DNA of 64,000 bases from an uncultured Chitinophaga sp. (lineage in GTDB: Bacteria; Bacteroidota; Bacteroidia; Cytophagales; Cyclobacteriaceae), in contig CABHOK010000020.1 in the NCBI GenBank assembly GCA_902168205.1, forward strand, positions 1 to 64,000, given 5' to 3'. Position numbers and translations under genes: made by a program. Shown here one piece after another: positions 42,289 through 50,869 of the stretch (positions are counted from its first letter, which is position 1; every line of letters starts with the position of its first letter). The notes below the pieces were generated by a model. That model made no database searches. It saw only the letters and a list, made by a program, of their open reading frames with translations, and was not told the DNA's origin.

Positions 42289-43578
42289 ATGAGTAAACCT
42301 GTCCTGAAAGATCTGCCCGAGCTTGTTGCAGCCAATGTTATAACCGAAGAGACTGCACAGCGGATACGAGCCTTCTATCAACAAAAGGAAGAGCATGCAC
42401 CAAATCGTTTGGTTATAGTCTTCGGTATCCTGGGAGCATTGCTCGTGGGGTTAGGTATTATTCTGATCATCGCTCACAACTGGGATATACTCAGTAAAGT
42501 ACCCAAGCTTGGTATAGCGTTATTGCCTTTGCTTATCGGGCAGGCGGTTTGTGGTTTTGTGCTGCTTCGTAAATCGGACAGCACGGCATGGCGGGAGGGA
42601 GCTGCTACATTTCTTTTCCTGGCGATTGCGGCCAGTATTTCCATCGTAAGCCAGGTATATAATATCGAAGGTACCCTGTACGGCTTTTTGTTTTTGTGGA
42701 TGATCGTGGCCTTGCCGGTAATCTATGTCATGCGCTCATCGCTGGCTTCGTTACTCTATATGGTGGGTATAACCTGGTATGTATGCGACTTGAGTTATTT
42801 TCAATATTCGGATACTATAGCGTGGTGGTATTGGTTATTACTTGCGTTAGTGCTTCCGCGTTACTATATCTTATACAAAGAGCGTATTCAAAGTAATTTC
42901 TTCGCGTTTCATTCCTGGTTTATTGCATTATCGGTTACGGTGGTGCTGGGTATGTTCAGTGGTATGCTCCGGGAATTAATCTTGGCGGTATATATCAATG
43001 TGTTCTGTGTTTTTATTCTCATCGGGCAGATTGAAAAGATTCGCGAACGCAGGCTTATCAGCAACGGGTTCCTGGTAACAGGAAGCCTCGGGCTAATATC
43101 GTTACTACTCTTTATGAGCTTTGAATGGTTCTGGACGGAAGTGTTTAACGATAGTGTATACCGCGTTGCCCTGCAACACGCATATCCGTACTGGGTCACA
43201 TTTGCTATGGCTGTTATGTTGCTGATCGTGTTAGGAGTGAGACAATCTTTTACATCGATCAATGCCAAGAGTTATGCTTTTGCGGTAGTACTGATATTGA
43301 TGCTTGTAAGTTATCAACTGCCATTGCTGGCCAGGGTATTGGACAATATACTCTTGTTTGCCTTTGGAGTGTTTACCATTCGCGATGGTGCGAGACAAAA
43401 TAAACTTAGCCTGCTGAATTACGGTTTGTTAATTCTTACGGCATTAATTATCTGTCGCTTCTTCGATCTCGATATGAGTTTTGTAGCACGTGGTTTACTT
43501 TTTGTGCTGGTAGGAGCAGGCTTCTTCATTGCCAACATCTGGATGGTTAAAAAACGTAAGCAGGAATTGAACGCATAG
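42289..43578 (+). CDS. DUF2157 membrane protein
   Basis: 429 aa from the ATG at 42289 (an earlier in-frame TTG at 42265 is less likely). The N-terminal 45-residue soluble segment (LPELVAANVITEETAQRIRAFY) and the following FGILGALLVGLGIILIIAHNWD match DUF2157. At least ten hydrophobic helices follow. Function unknown. The GDYXXLXY-type gene starts 4 bp after the stop, a pairing found in many bacteria, so the two products probably act together. Confidence 0.87.
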   Translation: MSKPVLKDLPELVAANVITEETAQRIRAFYQQKEEHAPNRLVIVFGILGALLVGLGIILIIAHNWDILSKVPKLGIALLPLLIGQAVCGFVLLRKSDSTAWREGAATFLFLAIAASISIVSQVYNIEGTLYGFLFLWMIVALPVIYVMRSSLASLLYMVGITWYVCDLSYFQYSDTIAWWYWLLLALVLPRYYILYKERIQSNFFAFHSWFIALSVTVVLGMFSGMLRELILAVYINVFCVFILIGQIEKIRERRLISNGFLVTGSLGLISLLLFMSFEWFWTEVFNDSVYRVALQHAYPYWVTFAMAVMLLIVLGVRQSFTSINAKSYAFAVVLILMLVSYQLPLLARVLDNILLFAFGVFTIRDGARQNKLSLLNYGLLILTALIICRFFDLDMSFVARGLLFVLVGAGFFIANIWMVKKRKQELNA

Positions 43579-43582
43579 CATC

Positions 43583-44161
43583 ATGAAAAAGATTATACTT
43601 CCGTTATTTATAGTGATGTGTCTGGTGCAGTGGTATGTGCCTGCCAAAATGATTGTTGATCAGGAAGCCGTTCTCAGTGAAGGCAAGGTATATAAATTCA
43701 AGACAGCGCCCGTTGATCCGGCTGATCCGTTTAGGGGTAAATATATAGTGCTCAGTTTTGCCGAGAATCATTTTAAGGTGAAGGACTACAATGAGTGGTT
43801 AAATGTTCATGATATATATGTATCACTCACCGACTCGGCAGGCTTTGCGAGAATTCGTAACGTTTCTGTAACCGAGCCGCAGGATGAAGACTATGTAAAG
43901 GCACGCGTTGATTTTGTGTCAACGTACGAGCCCTATGCCGTGTGGATCGAATACCCGTTCGATCGTTTTTACCTGGAAGAATCGAAAGCCAGTGAAGCGG
44001 AAAAGATATACTGGGAATCGCAACGGAATGATTCAACACAGATTGCCTATGCCGTGGTGAGTGTACGCAATGGCGAGGCAGCGCTGACGGATGTCAGGAT
44101 CAACGATAGAAGCATTGTGGACATCGTAGCCGAGATTAATCAGGAGCAATCGTCCGATTGA
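43583..44161 (+). CDS. GDYXXLXY-type protein, divergent signature
   Basis: 192 aa, an N-terminal membrane anchor (IILPLFIVMCLVQWYV, about 3-18) and a periplasmic beta-rich domain. The family signature GDYxxLxY is RGKYIVLSF here; the rest, with DPADPFRGKYI and YAVVSVRNGEAALTDVRIN near the C-terminus, fits the family. Co-transcribed with the DUF2157 gene (4-bp gap). No enzymatic residues are known for the family. Confidence 0.78.
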   Translation: MKKIILPLFIVMCLVQWYVPAKMIVDQEAVLSEGKVYKFKTAPVDPADPFRGKYIVLSFAENHFKVKDYNEWLNVHDIYVSLTDSAGFARIRNVSVTEPQDEDYVKARVDFVSTYEPYAVWIEYPFDRFYLEESKASEAEKIYWESQRNDSTQIAYAVVSVRNGEAALTDVRINDRSIVDIVAEINQEQSSD

Positions 44162-44203
44162 CAGGTAAACTCTTCCTTTCGTCAAAAAGGTTGTAAGACA
44201 GCA

Positions 44204-44233
44204 TTGGTGCCTTACTGACTTCTGCTATCTTCA
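44204..44233 (+). promoter_or_regulatory. Promoter of the PQQ dehydrogenase gene
   Basis: TTG (44204-44206), 19-bp spacer, TATCTTCA (44226-44233), 40 bp upstream of the ATG at 44274. Confidence 0.45.
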
Positions 44234-44273
44234 CTCCCTTAATCCAACTATATACTTGTACAAATACACATCT

Positions 44274-45425
44274 ATGACCCTAAAAAAAGGAATTGTATAT
44301 GCGTTACTGATCGCATCGGTGGTGGCGTGCTCAGAGAAAAACGGAACTGAACACCCGGACACAGCAACACCAGTCGCTACTGTAATTGAATCTGAAAAAT
44401 TAAAATTCACGATTGACACATTGACGGATAAATTGGACAACCCGTGGGGAATGGCCTTTTTACCCGATGGAAGAATTCTGGTAACGGAAAAGAAAGGTGA
44501 GATCCGAATTATAAAGGATGGTAAATTACTCGATGAGAAAATTGAAAATGTACCGGCCGTATACGATCATGGTCAGGGCGGTTTGTTAGATATAGCCTTG
44601 CACCCTGATTATACAACCAATGGCTGGATATATTTAAGTTATGCAAAACCCGGTGAAGGTGGTGGCGGTACAACCATTGCCAGAACTAAACTGAATGGTA
44701 ATGCCTTTATCGAATTTAAAGAATTATTCTCAGCGCAACCTTTCGTTGACTCTGAAGTACACTTTGGTTCGCGCATTGTGTTTGATGGAAAAGGACATAT
44801 ATTCTTTTCGTCAGGGGAGCGTGGTACTAAAGAGAACGCACAGAACCTTGGCAATCACCTCGGAAAAGTGCTCCGCTTAAATGAAGATGGTACTGTCCCA
44901 ACTGACAATCCATTTGTAAATAAAGCCGGAGCTAAACCTGAAATATGGAGCTACGGACATCGCAATCCTCAGGGGTTGGTATATAACACTACAACGGGTG
45001 AGCTATGGGACGTAGAGCACGGTCCGAAAGGTGGTGACGAACTAAATAAAGTTGAAGCTGGTAAAAATTACGGGTGGCCTGTTATTACCTACGGTATAAA
45101 TTACGATGGCACTCCGATAACCGACATCACCAAGAAAGATGGTATGGAACAACCGGTATGGTATTGGGTTCCCTCCATCGCTACTTGCGGCATGGCCCAA
45201 GTTACCAGCGATATATACCCGAACTGGAAAAACAACTTCCTGGTAGGCGCACTGGCACAAACCCATATATCACGTGTAGAAGTTGACAACGGTAAATATG
45301 TAAAACACGAAAGACTTCTTGAGAAAGTAGGCCGCGTACGCATGGCAAAGCAAGGACCTGATGGGTACATATATATTGCCACGCAGAGCCCGGGGATGAT
45401 AGTGAAGATCGTACCTGCGAATTAA
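44274..45425 (+). CDS. PQQ-dependent sugar dehydrogenase, lipoprotein
   Basis: 383 aa from the ATG at 44274; the signal has a lipobox SVVACSEK (Cys about 18). A six-bladed propeller of the soluble aldose sugar dehydrogenase (GSDH/Asd) family: LDNPWGMAFLPDGRILVTE at the first blade, DHGQGGLLDIALHPDY with the catalytic-type His region, and WSYGHRNPQGL, VEHGPKGGDELN for PQQ/Ca2+ binding. It oxidises sugars in the periplasm or on the surface. Followed by a terminator that is embedded in heptamer repeats. Confidence 0.9.
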   Translation: MTLKKGIVYALLIASVVACSEKNGTEHPDTATPVATVIESEKLKFTIDTLTDKLDNPWGMAFLPDGRILVTEKKGEIRIIKDGKLLDEKIENVPAVYDHGQGGLLDIALHPDYTTNGWIYLSYAKPGEGGGGTTIARTKLNGNAFIEFKELFSAQPFVDSEVHFGSRIVFDGKGHIFFSSGERGTKENAQNLGNHLGKVLRLNEDGTVPTDNPFVNKAGAKPEIWSYGHRNPQGLVYNTTTGELWDVEHGPKGGDELNKVEAGKNYGWPVITYGINYDGTPITDITKKDGMEQPVWYWVPSIATCGMAQVTSDIYPNWKNNFLVGALAQTHISRVEVDNGKYVKHERLLEKVGRVRMAKQGPDGYIYIATQSPGMIVKIVPAN

Positions 45426-45428
45426 ACT

Positions 45429-45621
45429 AGCTGCTAGCTGCCAGATTTGAGCTTCGAGTTTTAAAAAGAGGAGTTACTGAATGAAAAGTAGCTCCTCTTT
45501 TTTTGGGCTGCAGGCTTCAGGCTGGTAGCCTCTGGTTGTTACAACTATATTCAATGTAACTGCTACTAACGAATATATATATATATGTATTTTTTCTTGT
45601 CGTAACTCAAAGCTCGCAGCT
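45429..45621. repeat. Heptamer arrays between convergent PQQ dehydrogenase and aldo/keto reductase genes
   Basis: 45429-45463: five 7-bp words (AGCTGCT, AGCTGCC, AGCTTCG and relatives), starting three bases after the TAA. 45506-45540: five words of the GGCTTCA type. 45604-45621: inverted AGCTGCG / AGCTTTG words ending 3 bp before the convergent stop. An AT dinucleotide run lies at 45572-45585. Each arm thus sits at a stop codon. Confidence 0.8.
45465..45505 (+). terminator. Terminator inside the heptamer spacer
   Basis: Stem AAAGAGGAG / CTCCTCTTT (45465-45473, 45492-45500), extended by TACT/AGTA, followed by a run of eight T. It serves the PQQ dehydrogenase gene. Confidence 0.85.
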
Positions 45622-45624
45622 ATT

Positions 45625-46623
45625 TCAAAGGTCTGCAAGTACGAACTCACTCGCAGCCTTGTCGATTATTTTCAGCTCTTCATCTGTGAGTCTGAATTCA
45701 AGTGCTTTTACGTTTTCTTTTACCTGGTTCTCGTCTCGTGCACCCACCAGTACGCAGTCCATGGCAGGTTGGCGCGTTGTCCAGTTGATGACGAGTTGAG
45801 ATAGCGTTGCTTCGTGTGCATCTGCTATAGGTTTTATTTTCTGTAGCAATGCGTTGGCGCGATTTATATTTTCGGCAGTATAGAATTTGTTGTTCTCGCG
45901 TGTATCGCCTTCACCAAATTTATAGCCAGGTTTTATTTTGCCGGAGAGTAAGCCGCGCTGCAGCGGGCTGTAGGGAACTATACTCAATCCTTTTTGCAAG
46001 GCTTGGGGTACTACATCTTTTTCGATGCCGCGGTTTATCATGCTATAGGGAACCTGGTTCGAAGCTAGCTTTACAGTCTTAAGAGCTTCATCAACCTGCT
46101 CGGTGTTATAGTTACAAACACCGGCTGCGCGTACTTTACCTTGCTCTATCAATTTAGCAACGGCACCCATCGTTTCTCCTATAGGCGTTGTTGCATCCGA
46201 CCAGTGTATTTGTAACAAGTCGATATAGTCGGTCTTTAATCTTCGTAAACTGTCTTCACATTCTTTAATTACCTTGGCAGCTCCCGAGTAACGGTATACT
46301 TTCAGTGGTTTACCTTGATTGTCGGTTGTGTCGAAGAAGAATTCGCCCTGGTCGGTTTCCCAGTTCAAACCATATTTAGTCAGTATCTGGTATTTATCGC
46401 GCGGTATACCCTGCAACGCTTTGCCTACGAGTTCTTCACTGCGACCGAAGCCATATACCGGTGCTGTATCAATGGTAGTCATGCCGAGATCATACGAAGC
46501 ACGTATCGCGCGTAATGCAGCACTCTCTTCGGCTCCTCCCCACATCCATCCGCCAACAGCCCATGCACCAAATGCCATCGGGGTAACTTTTACTGACGAG
46601 CTTCCTAGTTTTATTAATTCCAT
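45625..46623 (-). CDS. Aldo/keto reductase
   Basis: 332 aa TIM-barrel NADPH-dependent reductase of the YajO/GSP69-like class. Catalytic residues are seen in TIDTAPVYGFGRSEE (Asp, Tyr), KYGLN (Lys) and LLQIHWSD (His). Substrate unknown. It follows the CHAT gene on the same strand after a gap that is entirely octamer repeat, and is convergent with the PQQ dehydrogenase. Confidence 0.9.
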   Translation of the reverse strand: MELIKLGSSSVKVTPMAFGAWAVGGWMWGGAEESAALRAIRASYDLGMTTIDTAPVYGFGRSEELVGKALQGIPRDKYQILTKYGLNWETDQGEFFFDTTDNQGKPLKVYRYSGAAKVIKECEDSLRRLKTDYIDLLQIHWSDATTPIGETMGAVAKLIEQGKVRAAGVCNYNTEQVDEALKTVKLASNQVPYSMINRGIEKDVVPQALQKGLSIVPYSPLQRGLLSGKIKPGYKFGEGDTRENNKFYTAENINRANALLQKIKPIADAHEATLSQLVINWTTRQPAMDCVLVGARDENQVKENVKALEFRLTDEELKIIDKAASEFVLADL

Positions 46624-46625
46624 CT

Positions 46626-46663
46626 TTTACGTGTTTATGTGTGTATGTTGTTACGTGTTTACG
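46626..46663. repeat. Octamer array filling the whole gap between two genes
   Basis: 8-bp words CGTGTTTA, TGTGTGTA, TGTTGTTA and CGTGTTTA again (46630-46661). The gap between the AKR start (46623) and the CHAT-gene stop (46664) is only 40 bp and consists of this array. The word belongs to the GTGTTTAN family seen after cinA. Confidence 0.78.
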
Positions 46664-49522
46664 TTACATGCCCATCATGACGAAGGCGCCCCAGTAGTAG
46701 GGATCTTTATATTTAGTCATGAGTTGCAGTTGGGCTTGCTTGAAGGCTTTTTGTTTGTTGCCGAGTTTTAGCCAACTGGTATAAAAATTACTCATCAGTT
46801 GTTGGGTGGCGGCATCGTCTACTTTCCAGAGACTCATGATCAGTGCATCGGCACCGGCTACCAGAAATGCGCGCTGCAGTCCGTATACTCCTTCACCTGC
46901 TTTTACATCACCAAGTCCGGTTTCGCATGCACTTAATACAATCAGGTCGGTTCCTTCTAAATTTAGGTTCATCGCTTCATAAGCAGTAAGTATACCGTTG
47001 TCGTTACTGTCCAGGTCTGGCGTTCGTTTACCGCTCACTGTTCCGGATGCTCCTGTTAATAACAAGCCCGAACGAAGTAAAGGATTGTCGTTGGCATTTT
47101 CAAGATGTATACCAAAGGCAGCACCACTGCTTTCTATATCTTTCAGAAAATATCCATGCGTGGCAATGTGTACAAGGGTAGGGGCTTTGATTGCTTTCAG
47201 GTTCTTCTCAGTGGCAGTCTTTTGTGTATACTGTGTTACCTGGTAGCCTGATGTTTTTAATACTTTGGCTATATTATCAATCTCTACTTTGGTCCCCGGT
47301 AATGCTGCTATATCTCCGGCTCCGTAATCCGGAAACCCTAACAATGTAGCATTCTTTTTGGGGGCTTTTGCTTTCTTGCTCTTCAGTGCAATGAGATCTT
47401 TAGAGTTACCAAGAATGACGAGGTCATAACGATTGATGATATAATCGGCACCTGGTTTTTTTAGTGTATTGAGGTTGATCTGGTTATAGGCGCCATCAGG
47501 AGATATATAGATTAGTTTCTTTCCTTTCAACTCGGGCTCGATACGCGCCCAGTATTGATCGTACGAGTATTCATCGGCTATACGTTGCTGTACTGCGTTA
47601 CGATAAAATTTAGCATAGCGTGTATCGAGTTGTGTGCCATTGTCTAGCACAATCAGTTTGGGTACTTCCGTTGCTTTCGTTACGACAAGCGCAAGGTAGC
47701 GGGCGTCATTCTCAAACTTCTGGTCGTACCTGGCAACGCGTATAATTTCTACGACAGCTTCCGTATCTGTGAGCAGAGCTTTGATCTGATCTACACTTAT
47801 TTTTTTAGCAGAGTACCCTGAAGAGAAATCGCCTGAGCGTTCGGATAACTTTCTTTCCATCGCATTGGCTGCACGTTCAAGCGAATCGAGATTTATACTC
47901 TGTTGTTTTAATTCCTGCTTGGAGTAAGCATATAAACGTGCGAGTGTCTCCTTCTGGTCAAGCCACGTACGGTAATCTTTAATAAGCTGCGCATCTTTAC
48001 TGGAAAGAATCGCCTGCTTTACTTTATTGGTTGAGTTAAGGAGTAATGCTTTGGTGGCGATCTGGTAATCGTAAAGTGCTTCAATAATGTGTATATTATC
48101 CTGACTGCCTTCTATAGCAAAATTATAGAATCGCTGAAAACGTGGCGAGAGTATATCCCAGTACTTGGTTTTCTCTGCTTCGCTCATCGGCGGGAAATAC
48201 GTGTTGATGAAGTTCAGCGATTTGTCCATTACATCGCGGTACATCATGAACGCACTTTCCCAGGTTTTACGTTTCCAGTAAAGTATAGCCAGGTCCTCCT
48301 GCGACTGTACGTATAGCGGGTGATTCTTGCCCAACGTTGTCTCACGAATGGCCAGAGCTTTCTGTAACAACGGATCAGCATCGGTATATTTGGTTTTATA
48401 GCGATAAAAGTTACCGAGGTCGCTGATGGCTTTGGCGTATGCCGGGTTTTCTTCGTTGAAGTTGGATTTATAGATAGCGGCCGAACGTTTCAGAAGATCT
48501 TCTACTTTATCTTCTTTATTCATGACCATATATAGCGCGGCCTGGTTGTTGAGCATGGCAGCATAGTCAGGACTGTTTTTGCCGAGCCTTTTCTCCATGC
48601 CCAGGTATATGGTTTCTGCTTCCGGATATTTACCCATCTGCTGATATAGCAGGGCGAGGTTTGCCAGGAACTTTAAATGATTTCTGGATTTACTGCTTTG
48701 AAGTCGTTCAGCAATCGCAATTGCTTCCTTAAGAATTTTCTCAGCTTCTTCAAATCTACCAATAGCCTGAAAGAGCATAGCCTGGTTGTTCAATGCTATA
48801 GCATAAGGCATCGCTGCCTGCAGGTTGTTTGCCTTCATAATGCCGAGCGATGCCTCAAAATCGTTCTCTGCTTCGTTGTAGCGTGCGAGATTATACTTTA
48901 GCACTCCGTAATTGTTGAGTGATGCCGCCACACTGGTATTGTTGTCGCCATATTTAGTCTTGCGCATGGTGAGCGCTTCCACCGTAAACTCTTCAGCCTG
49001 GGTAAAGCGACCCATGGTGGCATATAGTAATCCCTGGTTGGAGATAGTTTTGAGATAACCTATATCTTCTTTCAGACTTGCTTTTTCGTACGCAAGCTTG
49101 GCGGCTATAAATTTTTTCTCGGCAAGCGTAAATTTTCCATTGGCATACCATACCTCGCCGGCTTCGCGATGAAAGCGGGCAAGTTCGGCATCCGATAGTT
49201 CTTCATTTTTTAAGTATGATGATGTGAGCGATACGGCCGATGTAAAGCGAGCGGCTGTCTCACCTTTTTCTTTTACATCGAACAAGGCAGCATTATCGCT
49301 TAACAGAATGGCGTAGTCAAAATCAGAAGAGTCGAACTCGGCACGGGCCCGCTCCATGTCTTTCATGGCGAGGTTAAACAGCTTATCGCGGTTCTCTTTG
49401 GTGTTAAGACTTTTACCAACATCGGTAGCCGCTTTCTTCAGGTCTTTCAGAATTTGTGCGTATAGCGGAGTGGTCCAGGAGAGTATAATAAAAATAGCTG
49501 CGACAGTAGAGGTTCGCTTCAT
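46664..49522 (-). CDS. Exported TPR-CHAT protein
   Basis: 952 aa. Signal peptide (to about residue 22, PLYAQ). Residues about 120-430 contain roughly seven tetratricopeptide repeats (for example NYGVLKYNLARYNEAENDFE). A helical linker follows, and the C-terminal CHAT domain (about 640-952) keeps the caspase-like dyad: His in LVHIATHGYF (about 789) and Cys in LSACETG (about 866). A cysteine peptidase is therefore expected, acting in the envelope. The substrate is not evident: no gasdermin-like, caspase-like or Cas gene is nearby. It is common in Bacteroidota as an orphan gene. Confidence 0.87.
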   Translation of the reverse strand: MKRTSTVAAIFIILSWTTPLYAQILKDLKKAATDVGKSLNTKENRDKLFNLAMKDMERARAEFDSSDFDYAILLSDNAALFDVKEKGETAARFTSAVSLTSSYLKNEELSDAELARFHREAGEVWYANGKFTLAEKKFIAAKLAYEKASLKEDIGYLKTISNQGLLYATMGRFTQAEEFTVEALTMRKTKYGDNNTSVAASLNNYGVLKYNLARYNEAENDFEASLGIMKANNLQAAMPYAIALNNQAMLFQAIGRFEEAEKILKEAIAIAERLQSSKSRNHLKFLANLALLYQQMGKYPEAETIYLGMEKRLGKNSPDYAAMLNNQAALYMVMNKEDKVEDLLKRSAAIYKSNFNEENPAYAKAISDLGNFYRYKTKYTDADPLLQKALAIRETTLGKNHPLYVQSQEDLAILYWKRKTWESAFMMYRDVMDKSLNFINTYFPPMSEAEKTKYWDILSPRFQRFYNFAIEGSQDNIHIIEALYDYQIATKALLLNSTNKVKQAILSSKDAQLIKDYRTWLDQKETLARLYAYSKQELKQQSINLDSLERAANAMERKLSERSGDFSSGYSAKKISVDQIKALLTDTEAVVEIIRVARYDQKFENDARYLALVVTKATEVPKLIVLDNGTQLDTRYAKFYRNAVQQRIADEYSYDQYWARIEPELKGKKLIYISPDGAYNQINLNTLKKPGADYIINRYDLVILGNSKDLIALKSKKAKAPKKNATLLGFPDYGAGDIAALPGTKVEIDNIAKVLKTSGYQVTQYTQKTATEKNLKAIKAPTLVHIATHGYFLKDIESSGAAFGIHLENANDNPLLRSGLLLTGASGTVSGKRTPDLDSNDNGILTAYEAMNLNLEGTDLIVLSACETGLGDVKAGEGVYGLQRAFLVAGADALIMSLWKVDDAATQQLMSNFYTSWLKLGNKQKAFKQAQLQLMTKYKDPYYWGAFVMMGM

Positions 49523-49612
49523 GGGTATGGGTGTTAATCACTCGAATTTAACTAAAATGAAGTGGCAGGGTTTCAGGAGCCGAAAAGAAAAGTTTGCCCC
49601 CATAAGCGTGTA

Positions 49613-49646
49613 GCCCTATAGATGCAAGGTGCAGCATCTATAGGGC
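49613..49646 (-). terminator. Long hairpin downstream of the TIM-barrel gene
   Basis: Perfect 13-bp stem GCCCTATAGATGC / GCATCTATAGGGC with an 8-nt loop, about 10 bp past the stop at 49657 on the minus strand. No T tract follows, so it may be a transcript-stabilising or Rho-type end. Confidence 0.6.
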
Positions 49647-49656
49647 AGAATATATC

Positions 49657-50580
49657 TTAAAAAGTATCTACTTCACGATAGGCTTTGATGAGTGCGAGTT
49701 CACCCTCTTTGCCTGACTTCGCTATACCGTGTTCCATACCCCACACGCCCCGGTAGCCTTTATCGTAAACATGCTTGAATATGTTCTTATAGTTGATCTC
49801 TCCGGTGGTAGGTTCTTTGCGTCCCGGGTTATCACCGATCTGAAAGTATGCGATCTCATCCCAGCAACGATCTATATTGTTAATGATGTTGCCTTCGTTA
49901 CGCTGCATGTGATAAACATCATATAATATTTTACATGCCGGACTGTTCACCGCTTTGCATAACTCGTAGGTCTGGTCGGAGTAACGCATGAATAACTCCG
50001 GAGTATCACTTAGTGGTTCAAGTACCATCACGAGACCATGCGGTTCAAAAATTTCAGCGCCTCTGCGAAGGGCATCTACTACATTGGCCGTTTGTATACC
50101 TATAGGAATGTTGCGCTCAAAAAATCCCGGAACAACGGTCATCCATTTGCCATTTACACGCTTGGCTAATTCCACACAAGCCTTGCAGGTCTTTATAAAA
50201 TTATCTTTGAATTCCTGCTTGCCTGTTGTTAAAGATACTTTCCAGTTGTCGCCACCATCTACAACGAACACACCCATTACCATGTTAAGCTTGGCTAATG
50301 TAGCACCAATCTTATCCTGCTCTTCCTTGGAGCGCTTCAGCATACCGTTGTCTTCAATACTGCGGAAGCCCTGGTCGTACATGAATTTTATCTGATCGAC
50401 AAAATCTTTACCGGCATGGTTGGCAAACATTCCATCGTGGGGTGCATAGTTACACTTGAATGTTCTTTCAGCTGGTGATAACGATGCGCGATCAGTTGCT
50501 GCTCCGGCAAAAGCACTTCCTAATGCTGTGGATGCTACTGCGGTTGTAAGACCATTCTTCAGAAAGTTTCTCCTTTTCAT
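49657..50580 (-). CDS. Tat-exported hydroxypyruvate isomerase-like TIM-barrel protein
   Basis: 307 aa. The N-terminus KRRNFLKNG with the following hydrophobic AVASTALGSAFAGAA is a twin-arginine signal. The mature part is a xylose-isomerase-like TIM barrel of the Hyi family; metal-binding residues are suggested by VLEPLSD, YDVYHMQRNEG, FQIGDNPGR and WGMEHG. It would interconvert a hydroxy-oxo acid or a sugar; substrate not known. Export with a folded, metal-loaded barrel fits the Tat route. Confidence 0.85.
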   Translation of the reverse strand: MKRRNFLKNGLTTAVASTALGSAFAGAATDRASLSPAERTFKCNYAPHDGMFANHAGKDFVDQIKFMYDQGFRSIEDNGMLKRSKEEQDKIGATLAKLNMVMGVFVVDGGDNWKVSLTTGKQEFKDNFIKTCKACVELAKRVNGKWMTVVPGFFERNIPIGIQTANVVDALRRGAEIFEPHGLVMVLEPLSDTPELFMRYSDQTYELCKAVNSPACKILYDVYHMQRNEGNIINNIDRCWDEIAYFQIGDNPGRKEPTTGEINYKNIFKHVYDKGYRGVWGMEHGIAKSGKEGELALIKAYREVDTF

Positions 50581-50596
50581 AGGGTGTTGGTTGATG

Positions 50597-50812
50597 GATT
50601 GGAAAATTAGAAAATTGGAAAATTGAAAGATTGTTTTGTCTATAGGTGTTGAGTTTGTTCAATATAAACAATCTCTCCATTTGAAGATTGGAAAATTATA
50701 GGATTGGAAGATTGGAAGATTGGAAGATTGGAAGATTGGAAGATTGGAAGATTGGAAGATTTATCTTCCCAATAGCCTGTATTTAAATTTTATAATTTTT
50801 CAATCTTCCAAT
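50597..50812. repeat. GATTGGAA octamer array with perfect tandem core
   Basis: 50597-50636 holds degenerate words (GATTGGAA, AATTAGAA, AATTGAAA). 50702-50757 is seven exact copies of GATTGGAA. 50780-50812 is the inverted arm (on minus TATTGGAA, GATTGAAA). The array starts about 16 bp from the TIM-barrel start and ends just before the queA terminator. The perfect core is expected to vary in copy number by slippage. Confidence 0.9.
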
Positions 50813-50820
50813 AAAAAGAA

Positions 50821-50845
50821 AAGCCAACCCTATACGAGCTGGCTT
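50821..50845 (-). terminator. queA terminator
   Basis: Stem AAGCCA / TGGCTT with a 13-nt loop; on the minus strand it is followed by TTCTTTTTATT. It lies 25 bp past the queA stop. Confidence 0.7.
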
Positions 50846-50869
50846 CGAAAATATAGTGCAGATCTTCAA

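Noticed and set aside
50702-50757. Possible CRISPR array
   Set aside because: The repeats are 8 bp with no spacers between them, and no cas gene is present.
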